The notes under the pieces: model-generated
What the model saw: the letters and a program-made list of their open reading frames with translations, nothing else
The model's database searches: none
Told to the model about the DNA's origin: nothing
Made by a program: the position numbers and the translations under genes
DNA from: Siphlonurus alternatus
Taxonomy: Eukaryota; Arthropoda; Insecta; Ephemeroptera; Siphlonuridae
Direction: 5' to 3'
NCBI GenBank assembly: GCA_949825025.1
Contig: OX463787.1
Coordinates: 17,605,707-17,669,706 of the forward strand
Length of the DNA stretch: 64,000 nt
In this document: positions 44,205 to 56,622 of the stretch, one piece after another
Position numbering within the stretch: position 1 is the first letter of the stretch
How the letters are laid out: every line of letters begins with the position of its first letter

Positions 44205-44945
44205 TTGATTGAGATCTCGAGATCAACCTCCTTGAATACAACAAGACTTGCAGGGGACTTTGAACTCGCCATCAGACATATATATATCTGCACTTTTGTG
44301 AAAACTGAGATAGACGCGCGCGGATAGAAGTTTAACATAGAGCCTTATAATATGAATGAAAACCGGAAATGGAGCTTTGTGAGAAAACTGCCTCCCTTGA
44401 ATTTGCTTTATAGCAATTAAGTTTTAGAGCATTGTCGAATATTTAGAACTTATTTCTCGATTCCTTCTTAATTAAGGTGGATTCACATGGCGATTTTTAT
44501 CATGCGACGCGACACGAATAATGCGCACTTAATTGCTGTAACATACATTGGCGGCCATATTTGGTGATTAAAAGAAAAAGAGCATCGTAATTAACGCGAT
44601 TCCCCGGTGAATTTGCCGCCGTATATAGGATTGTAATGTACAGCTTTTAAGGCGGATTCAGATGGCAACGACGGCGACGCAACATGATTTTGTCACACAA
44701 GCTGTGAAATCCTATACGGCGAACGAATTCGCCAGGTTGCGGCGACGAATATCGTGATAATTATTGATGCTCTTTTTTTAATCGCCAAATATGGCCACCA
44801 ATGGATGTTATCGCAAGTGCGCATTATTCGGTTCGCGTCACATGATAAAAATCGCCATGTGAATTCACCTTTATTTGATTTCTTCTTATATCCCTTGACT
44901 TCCGAAGGAGTTTATTCTCTGACTTACCTCTCATAATCATCGTCC
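44205..44945 (+). repeat. 315-bp dispersed repeat (family R), copy 1, split by a palindrome
   Basis: Left part 44205-44468 matches 49984-50245 (AACAAGACTTGCAGGGGAC, TTTTGTGAAAACTGAG, GAAAACCGGAAATGGAGC, AATTAAGTTTTAGA). After the palindrome 44472-44875 the match resumes (TTGACTTCCGAAGGAG...ATAATCATCGT). Confidence 0.8.
44472..44875. mobile_element. Palindrome with GC-rich core, nested in repeat R
   Basis: Termini TTAAGGTGGATTCACATGGC / GCCATGTGAATTCACCTTTA; arms include GCGCACTTAATTGC/GCAAGTGCGC and TTTGGCGATTAA-type pairs. An inner TTAAGGCGGATTCAGATGGC at about 44649 repeats the terminus, suggesting element-in-element insertion. Confidence 0.85.
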
Positions 44946-45103
44946 CTGAGTCTCGCGCGCGGGCTTGCAGAGCATTGCCGAGCTCAGTGGAAGAAGAAGA
45001 AGAAGGCTGGGAGATCGCGTCCGCGCATACAAATGGCTACATCATGCAAGTCGTTACCGGGGGGGCGGAGGAGATTGCCACAAAACTTTTGCCCCTTGTC
45101 TAC

Positions 45104-45108
<5 letters not shown>

Positions 45109-45165
<57 letters not shown>
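45109..45165. repeat. (CT)n microsatellite
   Basis: Perfect TC repeat, about 28 units, the cause of Ser-Leu repeat ORFs nearby. Confidence 0.97.
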
Positions 45166-45167
<2 letters not shown>

Positions 45168-45199
45168 ACCTCTCACCCACCCATCCATACAAATAATAT

Positions 45200-46165
45200 G
45201 AAAATAATTTTCAAAAGATAATCACGTTTAACAAAATAGCTTGCTTGACCAATTTTTTTGATATTTGTAAAGTAATTTAATTTTATCTATATTTTATACC
45301 ATGAATATAATTATTTTATGTATATATATTGAATTAAAATATATGATAAATAGCTTGTATTCGTATCTATTGTTAATTGGAATCATCTTATGTTTATGTG
45401 CGGTATGTGGTATGTGCAAGAATGTTGTGAATAGGATATTTTCAAAAATTACATTAAAAAAATATACAATAGATATATATATATTTTAATTTTTATCATA
45501 AAGTATTATAATATTAAAATATTTTTAATATTTATTATTATTAATTAATTTCTAATTTTTTTTGTAGTGTAATAAACATTTTCTCTCTTGCAAAATAATT
45601 CAGTTAAATCATTTTATTTTATTATTTTAATAATATTTATTATAAATATTAAAGAATAGTTTCGGTACTTCAATAAGACGTTGAAATGACATTTTAAAAT
45701 GGTTTGCAATTGAGGTACAGTATACTTTCGAAAAGTTATTGCTGAATAATGGAATTAAGCTTCTCCTAAATTTAGTTATTGGACAATACACGTTTTTAAA
45801 ATTAATATTTTATATAATTTTTTATATCATAAACCACTTTACATATTATATATATATATATATATATATTCAATAACTTAATATACTATTATACTTTTTA
45901 AACAATAAGAAACCTTATTTCATTATAATTAGATGTCTTTAAAACAATTTATGTTAGCGCCTGTAAAGTCTGCAACTTCTCTAGCACATGTGTACTGCGG
46001 GTCGTATCATGTCGTTGTGCAGGCGCTAAGCCCCGCCAATCCCCCGTGACTTCATGTTAAATTCCCAAGTCATGTGGCTAAACATTGCTGTCGTGCGCTA
46101 CATAATACATAAGATGTAAACTCCTTGATCTGCGGGGTCGTGAAGCTCAAACGATACAAAGTTTC
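45200..46165. other. AT-rich sequence, no gene seen
   Basis: A short TA repeat at 45847-45869. Otherwise nothing recognised up to the motif TACACTGCGGGGCATTACGA at 46170. Confidence 0.45.
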
Positions 46166-46210
46166 ATATACACTGCGGGGCATTACGAACGTTTCGTATT
46201 AAGATACAAG

Positions 46211-46600
46211 TGGGAGATGTGGCGTAGTGCGCTTGACCGGGTCTCGTCAGATCACCCAAGTCAAGCAATGACGAGCGTGGTTAGTAGTTGGTTGGATGAC
46301 CATTTTCAACAAAAACCACGTTTCCCACCTAGGGGTAAATCGTTGCGCTTTTCCACTTTGTGGTTTCCCTGTATCATGGCTTTGGATCATTGACAAAAGC
46401 TGTAGCGTCCATCCTGGCTGAGGTTTCCACGATTCCCTCAGTCACAGGCAAATGCCTGGATGGATTGCAAGGCCGTGGTCGCCCTCGTTCCGGCAGAGTC
46501 CGCGAAATGCTTAAGTTAGGGTGTTGGAAGGTTCGGGGTTTCAAAGTAGTATGTAATTAGTAAGTAGAAGTACCCAATAGGGTTTGATTAAAAAAAAAAC
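46211..46600 (+). mobile_element. 5S-derived SINE, full-length copy 2
   Basis: Head GATGTGGCGTAGTGCGCTTG, then the 5S-like GGTCTCGTCAGATCACCCA and GTTAGTAGTTGG; standard body with a small deletion in the TTTCATTGACAAAAGC area; tail AAGTACCCAATAGGG and A-run. Confidence 0.92.
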
Positions 46601-47439
46601 TATCGTGATTATTTAAAAGATTAGAAGTTAAAAGAACATTATATAACAAATAAAATACTGTAGAGTATTTTTACGCTAAAACTATTATATTTTTAACCAT
46701 AAACATAATTTGAAAATAAAAATCACAGATGTATATATGACACACCATTGTCTATATAGAATATAAACAACATGCTTGTAGCAATTATTGTTGTGAGTTA
46801 TCCACCTCTGAAAGAAGTACAATTTTCTTGGTACGAACTATAAATATAAAGAAGCTGACACAAAAATGTTGGTAAAAATGACAATAAAAACTATTTTAAT
46901 CTCAGTGACATAAAAGAGCTCGTCGCCACTTGGCCGTCTCTCCAGACCAGAATGGTTGCCAGGACGTAAAGTCGGAGTCACCAGCCGAGGAGATGACGTC
47001 ATAGGCACCGAAATTGTTATTGCAAATGAAATATAAAAGTAAAAATAAAAAAATCTCTTTTGTTTTAAATCAGGATTATAACGACATATCCTGTCTGACA
47101 CACGTTAATCAATTTTCGGGCGTTTGAAAACCACATTTTTTGAAGCGATATTTTAAAAAAAAAAGTCTTAACAATCAACAATTTGTCGTAAAAACGTAAA
47201 ACAAACGGCGTTGTTATCAGTTTTATGAGCTTAATAAATTAAAATGGCTTTTGAAAATGATACCTCTCAATTGTTTCCTGCAAGCAAGGAACCGACTCTT
47301 ATCTCTCTTGGAATCTCTATGATATGAGGGAACCGTGGAAACCGGAGATAAGATGGTCGGTTCAGGAATTATGAACTCAAAACATGCCAGTTCATTTTCT
47401 TAGCACTCCTTTAATTGAAATAAATATATAAGATTATCT

Positions 47440-47640
47440 GGTTCCTCCTCTTTTCTTCTCCTATTCTCATCGTTTTCGATAAAAAAAAATAAGGGCAAAT
47501 ATGTGCTTTTTTTTTCTCTTATTTTGGAATGATTGAAAAATTGTCTCCATTTCATCCTCACTTTGAGCGAAGGAGAAATAAAAATGTATTTGAGGAAAAA
47601 AGATCATACATAGATATAGAATAATGTAATAAAATACAAT
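47440..47640 (-). mobile_element. Family B repeat (copy 5, decayed)
   Basis: TCTCCATTTCATCCTCACTT, TGAGCGAAGGAGAAATAAAA and GAGGAAAAAAGATC match 53850-53910. Confidence 0.65.
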
Positions 47641-47667
47641 ATTTAATACATTAGATATTAGATTTTT

Positions 47668-47698
<31 letters not shown>

Positions 47699-47899
47699 TT
47701 TTGGAACTTCTTTTTGGTTGTACAAGACAAACATATGTTCAAGTCAAAATTGGACAAAATACAACATAAAAACATCAAACTTAAACACATTTACATAAGT
47801 TATTTAACACTATCAAACACAATCACTGACAATAATAATAAAAACAAAATACAAGCCAAAGTCACCATTAATACTGATAAATTTTAGTTTATGTGGAAC

Positions 47900-47967
47900 A
47901 TATATATATATACATATATACATATATATATACATACATATATATATATACATACATACATACACAT

Positions 47968-48005
<38 letters not shown>

Positions 48006-48072
48006 ATACACATACACATATACACACACATACACATATGTATATATACATATACATACATATATATATATC
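47900..48072. repeat. Compound (TATG)/(TA)/(TG) microsatellite in the LINE 3' UTR
   Basis: ATACATAC/TATATA/CACACA blocks. It lies between the RT stop codon and the (AAAT)n end of the LINE, so it is probably an expansion inside the element. Confidence 0.9.
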
Positions 48073-48113
48073 AGTCAATACAATGTATATGTAAATTTAT
48101 AATTTTGTTTATT

Positions 48114-49298
48114 TTATAATCCTGATAATACTTTTTCAGACATTTTATTACTCTCAAAAGCTTTAATAGAGTAAAACTCTTTATTGATCAATACATTCTT
48201 TAATTTTGTGCGAAAAAGTTTACTGGTTTTTATTTCTTTCAAACATGCTGGTAAAAATTCATAAAATTTTGCTGTTTGATACATTGCACAGTTTTTGAAA
48301 AATTGTGTGTTATGTCTTTCAGTAACTACATTCGATTTATTCCTAGTATTATAGTCATGATAGCCATCATTCTGAACATAAAAATTTGGATGATTTTTTT
48401 TGAATGAGGCACAATTTAAAATATAAATGCAAGGGACAGTTAACATTTTATTAGCCTTAAAATGTGAAACACACGACTGTCCTTTTGGTATTCTTAAAAT
48501 CGTTCTAAGTGCTCTCTTTTGCAAAACAAAACATCGATTCAATAGTTCCGATTTACATCCCCAATTTATTATGCCATATGCCAAATGTGGATAAACATAC
48601 GCATAATATATGGTTAGCAAGGTTTCATGAGATACATGATTCCTGATTGTATATAACATAAAATTGGCCGAATTTATCTTCTTACAAATCGCATTTACAT
48701 GTAAAGACCAATCCAAACTTTCATTAATGTGTAGACCAAGAAACTTAACAGACTCTGCTCTTTTAATTGTTTTCCCGGCTAATTGCAACAAATAACTATT
48801 CAAAGGGATTTGTCTAGGGGAATGAAATTGGATGTATTCGGTTTTAGTTGAATTTAATATTAGCTTATTATTTGTACACCATGTATGTACCTCTTCAATA
48901 GTAAGTTTAATCTTACGAATTAATTCATCTTCGGCTTCTGCTGTGATTATAGCTGTAATATCATCAGCATACTTTACTAATACCGCATTCTTGACATGAT
49001 CTGATAAGTCATTTGTTCCTGTATTAAACAATGTGGCTGACATTTTTCCTCCTTGAGGAATTCCAAGTGTAATCGGTAATTTGTCTGATTTATATGTAAT
49101 ATTTTGGCCGTTAGAATTTGAATTTAATTCAACATATTGTTGTCTGTTAGTTAGATATGAATCTAATAGATTACGACTCGAAACTCCTATTCCCATGTTA
49201 TCAAATTTATTCAATAATACATCTTTATTTAGACTATCAAACGCTTTAGATAAATCAAAAAATATTGCAACGCAAAATAGTTTATTATCTATTGCCAT
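48114..49298 (-). pseudogene. Reverse transcriptase fragment (partial ORF2)
   Basis: 394 codons, uninterrupted to the TAA at 48114. It includes RT motifs from the first catalytic Asp (FFDLSKAFD) through YADD and the C-terminal domain. Full-length ORF2 proteins of this group are usually about 900 or more residues with an N-terminal endonuclease, so more than half is missing. The open frame suggests a fairly young insertion. Confidence 0.88.
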
Positions 49299-49983
49299 AT
49301 AAACGTGGCTTAAAAGATCAAATAGTGCTGTATCTTAAGATTAAGACATATTAAGGAAAAGAAGTGGAAAACAACATTTTTAAACGTTTTTTTTTTCATT
49401 AATATAAACATGCATATATATTCCTTATTTGAATAATAATATTAAATTTGCCTGAAATAATAGAAATATTTTTAGCGCACTATTGTGTAGTTTTTTTAAA
49501 ACGTCTGTTTATATTTTTTATATGGAAAGATATTAAAGTAATTGATATTTAAATGTCCAAACTTAATAATCTGAGTAATCTTCCTTCATTTAAATGTGGA
49601 TTTTAATTCATCCTCAAATATGAGATGTGTTTCAACTATGGACTATTATTAACCAAACCAGTTGACTTTGACTTTATAATTGTTTTTATATTGGCCCGTA
49701 CAAAGACAGACTATAAACTCGCTTGAAATGCAGTTAGGACGATTTTTATATTTTTTGGCAGCCATTGTTGTATTGTATTGTTGGAACCCACGCAGTCATT
49801 CACACTTATGTTCATTGTTGTGTTTATTTCATTGTTAAATGAATAATACTTTAGATTATGTTCAATTCACCTATTTGTATTAAAATCAAATTTTATTATA
49901 GCTCCAAAAGTTACAACGTTTATAATTTTAAATGATTTTTCAAAAAATATATTTCAGATTGTTGTTATTTTTATATTAAGGAT

Positions 49984-50312
49984 GAATCTCAGTAGGTTGA
50001 TATCTCGCAATCGTACCGCCTGAATGCAACAAGACTTGCAGGGGACATAGAACTCCCCATCAATAGATGGCATACACATTTTGAAACGAATCTGTCTTAT
50101 CAGTTTTGTGAAAACTGAGGTAGAAGTTTAACATTGGCCTTATGGACGAAAACCGGAAATGGAGCTGTTGTAAAAAAACTCCCTGACTGAATTTGCTCAA
50201 ACCATAAACGATTAAGTTTTAGAACATTCTCGATTTTTTAAAATTTATTTCATTCGATTCGTTTGAAGGGAAATATTCTTTGACTCCAGCAGTAACTGAG
50301 ATTATATAATCG
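49984..50312 (+). repeat. 315-bp dispersed repeat (family R), copy 2
   Basis: TCTCAGTAGGTTGATATCTC through TTTGACTCCAGCAG and AACTGAGATTATA; strongly similar to 59068-59388. Not palindromic, and no tRNA or 5S head recognised. Confidence 0.85.
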
Positions 50313-51270
50313 TTAAAAATATTAATTTTAAATGTTTTTATTTATGAAAACAATTATTAATCAATGAAATATATGAATTAAATCTGATAATAATTTTTAT
50401 GAAATAATTATTCTTTAATAAACTACTGTATCAGCAATTAAAAAATTAAATGCGTAAATATAAAATAAAAATTATGATTTATACAAAAATATTACATTTA
50501 TCATTGCAACGTTTGCTCAGTTTCAATTTTCCAAAAGAGAAAATTTGTTAGGAGAGCCTTCAAGTTAAAAATAAAGTTCAGAAAAAAAATCGAAAAAGAA
50601 AAACTCCCTTTTTTGTATTATTGTAATGTTAGATATTTTTAAGTGTCTGATGAAAATACCGTGTCAAAGAAGATATTATATTTATGGTATTTGAAACATG
50701 TGACGTAATTTTATTAGAACTTCATTCTGTTTAAATTACGTACGAGTACAATATGTCGTAAATTACATTCTAGTTTCTCCCCCTTCATTTCCAACCCCCC
50801 ACCCTTGATGAAGTTGATTGACTAACTGACCCCAGCATGAAATAAGTCGCATGTATGAATATAGTATATATATAGCTGAAGATTTTGTGGAGGCATTTAG
50901 CCGCTTCATTTCGTTAATAGCAAATTTACAGTTCTTATCAATTGTAATAATATTATAAATATATAAAAAAATATTTTTAAACAAAAATATATAAAATTTA
51001 AAAGCAAAATTAAAAAGAAGTGATTTTTTTTAAAGTATACTTTTAAAAAACGTATTATTTTATTTTTAGTTAATTTTATTGCTTATTAAAAAAATTAATA
51101 TGTATACATATTTTATGTTTAAAAATTAAATTACTTAATTTGTAAATGTTATATTACGTTATTTTTATATAATTAATTGTTTAAATAATAAATAAATCAT
51201 AAATAAATTAAATTAAAATTACATTTATAAATTTACTTTCCACTGAAAGTGATAATGCAGCAATGAAAGT
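50313..51270. other. AT-rich sequence, no gene seen
   Basis: No coding or defined repeat seen; a C-rich patch near 50770-50815 is unassigned. Confidence 0.45.
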
Positions 51271-51274
51271 AATT

Positions 51275-51583
51275 TTTTTTTTTTTAAATCAAACCCTATT
51301 GGGTACTTTAATTACTAATTAATCACTAATTACATACTACTTTGAAATCCCGAACCTTCCGAAACCCTAACTTGAGCGTTTCGCGGGCTCTTCTGGAACG
51401 AGGGCGGCCACGGCCTTGCAAATCCATCCCGGCATTTGCCTGCGACTGAGGGAAACGTGGAAACCTCAGCCAGGATGGACGCTACAGCTTTTGTCAATGA
51501 ACCGGAAGTGCAATGGTCCAAAGCCAGGGGAACCACATAGTGGAAAAGCACAACGTTTTACCCCTGGGTGGGAAACGTGGGAA
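51275..51583 (-). mobile_element. 5S-derived SINE, 5'-truncated
   Basis: Tail AATCAAACCCTATTGGG (complement), intact body, ending at CCCTGGGTGGGAAACGTGG. The 5S head is absent. Confidence 0.92.
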
Positions 51584-51714
51584 AGCAAATATGATTATAT
51601 GTCATAGGTTGTAAAATACCATCAAGTAATAGTAAGAATGTAATTACGTATAATAATATAAAATAACTCCCAGTAAAATTAAATACTGAAAATAACTGAA
51701 ATACATAGTATACT

Positions 51715-51955
51715 AAGGCAGAGACCCTATAGACACCCCCGTTTCATATTGGCAGGGATTTGAACAGAGCTTCACTGTAGCTGAGAGCGGCGGCGCTGCT
51801 AAATATTCGGCACGGCTTGGTTCTTGCTGACTGAAATTGCCAGCGTAGACAGCGAGAACCGCTGCGATTCAGTGGCGCCGCCACTCTCAGTTACAGTGAA
51901 GCTCGGCATAGCTGGTCAAATTTCTGGCCATAAGACATTGAGGTCTGTGATACAA
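51715..51955. mobile_element. GC-rich hairpin element
   Basis: Inner arms GAGCTTCACTGTAGCTGAGA...GCGGCGGCGC and GCGCCGCCACTCTCAGTTAC...GTGAAGCTC; outer arms with GGCAGGGATTTGAAC / GTCAAATTTCTGGCC. It is one of the most GC-rich spots in the window. Confidence 0.75.
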
Positions 51956-52928
51956 TGAAATATTCGCAAAATCAATAAATTGTCTTATCGTCTTAGATCG
52001 TTCTTTATATTGTTCGTATTATATAGACATAAAAAACATTTTAACATTCTCTTCCTTCATTGTTATTACATTTACAGATATGAATAACAAAGTTCTGCTC
52101 GACTATAAATTACTCCCACAACTTTGTTGACCTGCCGTCACATAAGAACGGAAATAAAAATCTCTTGAATTTTTGTCGGAAGATAAATAATATTCCAAGT
52201 CTCACATTAAGGGGTGGAATGTCACCCTCTCCATGTCATAACGCGACCCCTGCATGTCCGTCTGATTACTGCGGTCATCATACCAGGGGGTGAGAAGGGA
52301 GGTTGTCCGGTGCATCGGAAATTCAGAATTCAAGAATTGAACATGATTTTTTTTTTTGCGTATTTAGAAAGAGGGAGTTAGGTATAAAAGCTTCAAGTCA
52401 GCTGATTTTTTGGTGTTCCCAACATCCTATCTAAACCTATGTAGAAAAACAACAACGTGGATTCGTTTTTTCACTAAGAATAAGATTTTTTAGGGAACAT
52501 TCCTTTACGGAAATTCAGTCCAAACTGAAAAATACAGTAAATAATTCAAGATTTAGATTTTTTACTTGATTTATAACCGAGAAAAGTTAAAAAAACACTT
52601 TGCTTCATTTTCAAGTGCAAGATAGACCTTAGTGACAACAGTTGCGCATCGCGAGCGCACTCACTTGAAGCCTCTATTGCCTATTTTTAATTATGTTGAA
52701 CCCTTTAACACCATCATACTGCAAAACGCTGTGATGTCATAGTTATAATAAGTAATGTTCAATCAAAACAATATTTACTATATAATTGTAAAACAATTAG
52801 AACATTAGGTTTAAAGTTTTACTCTTTTAATTTTAATGAAAGGACATAAATTAAAAAAACAAAAAAACTTCTAGCTTGTTGCAAAAAATACTACCGAAGC
52901 TCCCTAGTACATTTATTATGGAATAAAT
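51956..52928. other. No gene seen; short MITE relic
   Basis: ACCATCATACTGCAAAACGC at 52711 is a relic of the 21985-22236 type. A GC-richer patch at 52205-52320 is unassigned. Confidence 0.4.
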
Positions 52929-53055
52929 GTATACTCGTCGCCTCGGAAAATTTACCTTTGTTGCCTTGTTATATAATCACCGTGCCCCATAAGAATAACA
53001 AAGGGCATGGTGATTAACAAGAATGCAAGTGGGAAATTTTCCAAGGCAATAAATG
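52929..53055. mobile_element. Hairpin MITE, family H, copy 3
   Basis: CGTCGCCTCGGAAAATTTAC...GGGAAATTTTCCAAGGC; inner ATCACCGTGCCCC and GGGCATGGTGATT. It lies about 70 bp before the candidate micro-exon. Confidence 0.88.
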
Positions 53056-53127
53056 TAATGAATATGTTAATATTTTGAAACTTGTAAACGTCAAAATAAA
53101 TTTTTAATTAAAAATTTTTTGTTTCAG

Positions 53128-53164
53128 ATTTCAACCGAGTGGACCAGTCCCTCTTCTTAAAACG
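53128..53164 (+). CDS. Candidate 37-nt micro-exon
   Basis: Flanked by a strong acceptor (TTTTTTGTTTCAG) and a strong donor (GTAAGAAT). Two of three frames are open: one reads FNRVDQSLFLK, the other FQPSGPVPLLKT. It is GC-richer than its surroundings. It may belong to a gene with very long introns running along the plus strand. Translation alone cannot identify it. Confidence 0.25.
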
Positions 53165-53744
53165 GTAAGAATAAAACATTGTTGCAAGTCTTTGCATTAT
53201 TAATGTAAATAAAATCTTAGAAAAAATGTGAGTTAAAAATATATTCTTCTTAGAATTGTCATCACCCGAACAAAAACAACAATAAAATTGACATTGGAAA
53301 CGTTAGTAAAGCAATGTAGTTAAAGCAGTACCAAAAAGGACTGGTTTATAAATACAAACCAAATGATACTTATAACATAAAACAGATTATTAACCAGCGA
53401 ACAATACCTGATGATTAATTTAAAAATTAAGGACCTTTTTAGTATTTATTATATAAAATGCAAGAAGCGCTCACTGAAAATAAACCACCCTCAAAGCAAC
53501 AACTGTATGGCAAATATTCGTGAAATATATTTTATTTTTTATTTTATATATATATATTTTTTTTAATTGAACATTTTCAATGTATGAAATATATTGTCAA
53601 GAGCTAAAAGTACAGTTCTTTATTTATATTCTTCACCATTCGTTTTTCTCGATTTATAAAAAGCATGTATGTGCAACGCTGCTTTCTTTATACCCATGGA
53701 AAAATTTCAACAATAAAAATCATACACACCCAGATTGAAATAGT

Positions 53745-53985
53745 TTTTATGTTTTATTCGTTTTTAACGTTTCTGACTGTCTCGTCTTCTCTTTGCACAA
53801 TTTTCGAGGAAAAAAGATGAGATTACGTCCTCTATCCTTGAAATAATATCTACATTTCATCCTCACTTTGAGCGAAGAAGAAATAATGTGTGTTTTTGAG
53901 TTAAAAAGATGCAATAAGATTTGCTTTAGACTTGTAAAGGATGAGTTGAAGACGTATTTTTTTCAACTAGGGTGGAACATTGTAC
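53745..53985 (-). mobile_element. Family B repeat (copy 6)
   Basis: AAAAAGATGAGATTACGTCC, CATTTCATCCTCACTTTGAG and TAAAGGATGAGTTGAAGACG...CAACTAGGGTGG. Confidence 0.75.
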
Positions 53986-56327
53986 ATAAAATAAATCCAC
54001 TGCAATGTAATATAGTTACAATGAAGCATAATTTCAAAAAAACTATTTTTTTTTCCAATTCTCATATAGTTTAACAGATAAATATTGAAATGGACATATC
54101 TGTGTTTGAAACACAAATGAGTGTATCTTACAAAACTAAACACCTTGGCTTATATATGATAGAAAAAGTAATATGTGAAAGGGGAGGATAAAGTTGGTGT
54201 AATTCTCATTTCTACATTCTCTATTTTATATTATAGCTTTTATGGCACGTACGTTACGTCCACTATAAAGTCCAGCAAACTTATATTTTAATTTACTTCG
54301 TCTTTATACTTTACTTGTATTAAGATACGAATTTGAGCCTTATGTTCAAACTAAGGTTTTGTTGTATGGTCAGTCTGCGTGCCTTCTTCATCGCAATAAC
54401 TGCAAGGTACCCCCCCCCCCCATCCTTTTACTTGTGACACCCCCATCATAAACGCCCCCCTCTAACATTTCTATATAGAAGCAAATTACGTCATAGCTTT
54501 GGAAATTTTATAATACTAAAATTCTTTTCATTGTTTTCAATTTTTTTTTTTTAATTCATATTTTATACTCAAAAAGGTATATTTATAAAAAAAAAATAGA
54601 AAGATATAATTAAATGGACCAAATTTTCCTGTATTTGGATCATTCACAGCTGTATATAAGGATTGACTTCAGCTTATGGCAATCACTGACATTATTTTAA
54701 AAAGAATTACTTGAAACTTGTCACAATTAGAAATAAGTGTTGATCAGCTTTGGGAATTGAACATTTTATATAATATTATTAAACCTTATTTTAGGCTTAC
54801 AGAAATTATTATAAGCAATATTGTACTACCATTTATTATAGTCCTGTGAGATCCTGTGTTATAAATTAGTGATCTTATCAACAGTATTTTCAATTAATAT
54901 TATAGTGTTTTACTTTTTGTTATTTTAGAGAAAATTTCTCAGTATTTTCATTATCATATCTTTGACAATATACAAAATTATCAATTTTATAACTATGGAT
55001 AAAATTTTATTGGGTTCAACATAGAACCGACCGTCGATTCATTTTTTAATTTTATATATATACAATTATGTATGATACTAACATGGTTTAAATATTATAA
55101 TATTAAAAATATATATCTAGAGATTTTAGTAAAATTTATAAAAAAATTATTTTCATTTAATTATTACGTAAACATTTAAAATACTAAATTTTAATGTTCA
55201 ATAAATTAATATTGATGACACAATTTAAAAGAAATATTTTTTTTCTTATACAAAAGTTAGTAACAGGAAAACGTCGATATAAACACACGAGACCTATGCC
55301 TTCTGCATCATCTACATCCACAACGTTCACATTTTTAATAAGATTTGCAATAAAAAAAACTCGTATTTAGAAACAAGATTAATTCATTGCATTTTTGCCG
55401 ATAAAAATTGTGCCCTGATTGTTCTAATCAAAATGGTTATATAAATTTCCTGGTCATTTTTAATTGAATTTTCTTGAAATAATTTCCTTCCTTTTTTTTA
55501 TTTGTTTAGAATATTTATGGATTTAAATTTCATAAAATTCTCTCGACCCCAACTCCCTATCACAATATTTTGAATATTTAATATATATTTTCTAAAATGC
55601 CACCCAGAAATGGGGTTCTATTTATGTGACGTTTGCTATTATATACGTTCGTCGACATTGGGAAATAATTTATTTTATTTGTTCTATAATTCTTTGATAA
55701 ATAAACAATTTAAATATTAAAAAAAAATAATATTATTTGTTATTTCATCAAAATAAATTAAAAATTTGTAAATATTTTTTCTATTATTAATAAATAAAAG
55801 AAATAATATAAATTAAATAATAAAATTTAAAATAAAAATATTTTAATTTAAATGAAATAATGACAATTTAAAATTAAAATACTCATATCATACAAAGACT
55901 ACACAAGAAAACGTTACAAAAACACGACAAACTGCATTGTCTTTTATATTCAACGTCGCATGGCGTTCACTTGACTTTCAAGAAGAAATCTTAGCCAGCA
56001 GCAAAGTGGCATACATAAGGGAGCTACATTGATCCTGTTGGCTCATCTCACCCCTAGTCGGGATAAAAAGCGAATCTTGCTGATCTTGAAAACAACCCCC
56101 TGCACGATACTTTAATATAGACACCCACCCCTTTTCTCTCTCCCTTCACCCTTACTCTACTTGTGTCTATTGAGTTAGTAACTACTGAAGCTTTATAATG
56201 TATTTAAAAAAAAAAACAATTCATTTACAGTATCATTTAAAACTTAGTACGTTAATAAAATATATATTTATGCACTGTATTTAATATATTTTCAGCAAAT
56301 GTCATAGTTATATTCAAGTCCAATCAA
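53986..56327. other. AT-rich sequence, no gene seen
   Basis: Includes a 13-base C run near 54409. An open minus-strand stretch at about 55235-55340 (VDVDDAEGIGLVCLYRRF) has no splice support and is not called. Confidence 0.4.
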
Positions 56328-56622
56328 ATGGAGGATGGACCTCAAATTTTTTTATTGCAGAAATGGATAAAAGTTGCAAAGTAATGCTACTCTGAATTTT
56401 TCAGATTTTTTAGAGTCCGAGAACTATTTTAAATAAAAAATATTGAAAGTACAGAGAAAGTGACGCCTCTCTTAATAAAAGGATAGCACCTAAAAGGGGC
56501 GTGGGTTCAAACCCGACCTCGGCAAAACTTTTTAGCAATACTTCACGGGCTCTAAAAAATTAGTGGCATAATTTTGCATCCTCTATCCATTTTTGCAATA
56601 AAAATTTTTAAGGTCAATATTT
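56328..56622. mobile_element. Family G palindrome with tRNA-like B box
   Basis: Arms with TTTTTATTGCAGAAATGGAT / ATCCATTTTTGCAATAAAAA and GATTTTTTAGAGTCCGAGAA. The right half holds AAAGGGGCGTGGGTTCAAAC (B box at 56502-56513) and CCGACCTCGGCAAAAC, matching the module at 4795-4830. Confidence 0.85.

Larger units (their letters stand above)
47664..49337 (-). mobile_element. 5'-truncated non-LTR retrotransposon (LINE) with RT ORF
   Basis: The ORF (49298-48114, 394 codons) begins inside the RT domain. Motifs: FFDLSKAFDSL, GIPQGG, YADD catalytic box at 109-112, then LNSTKTEY and KFLGLHI thumb-side motifs, a C-terminal HDYNTRNKS motif and a basic tail. Homology continues upstream of the first Met for about 12 codons (ALFDLLSHVY) to an in-frame TAA near 49338, so the endonuclease and RT start are missing. 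The 3' UTR carries a TA/TG-rich microsatellite and ends in AATAAA-type (AAAT)n repeats (47664-47696), typical of CR1/jockey-group LINEs. Target-site duplications were not recognised. Confidence 0.9.

Noticed and set aside
46838..47101. 87-codon minus-strand ORF with PRLVTPTLRPGNHSG
   Set aside because: The GC-rich middle ends in GATGACGTCATAGGC, a phrase typical of local palindromic elements; no protein family recognised.
47813..48102. Tyr/Ile/His-repeat ORFs
   Set aside because: Products of TA/CA/TATG microsatellites; likewise 7711-7955 (TA) and 44965-45221 (CT).
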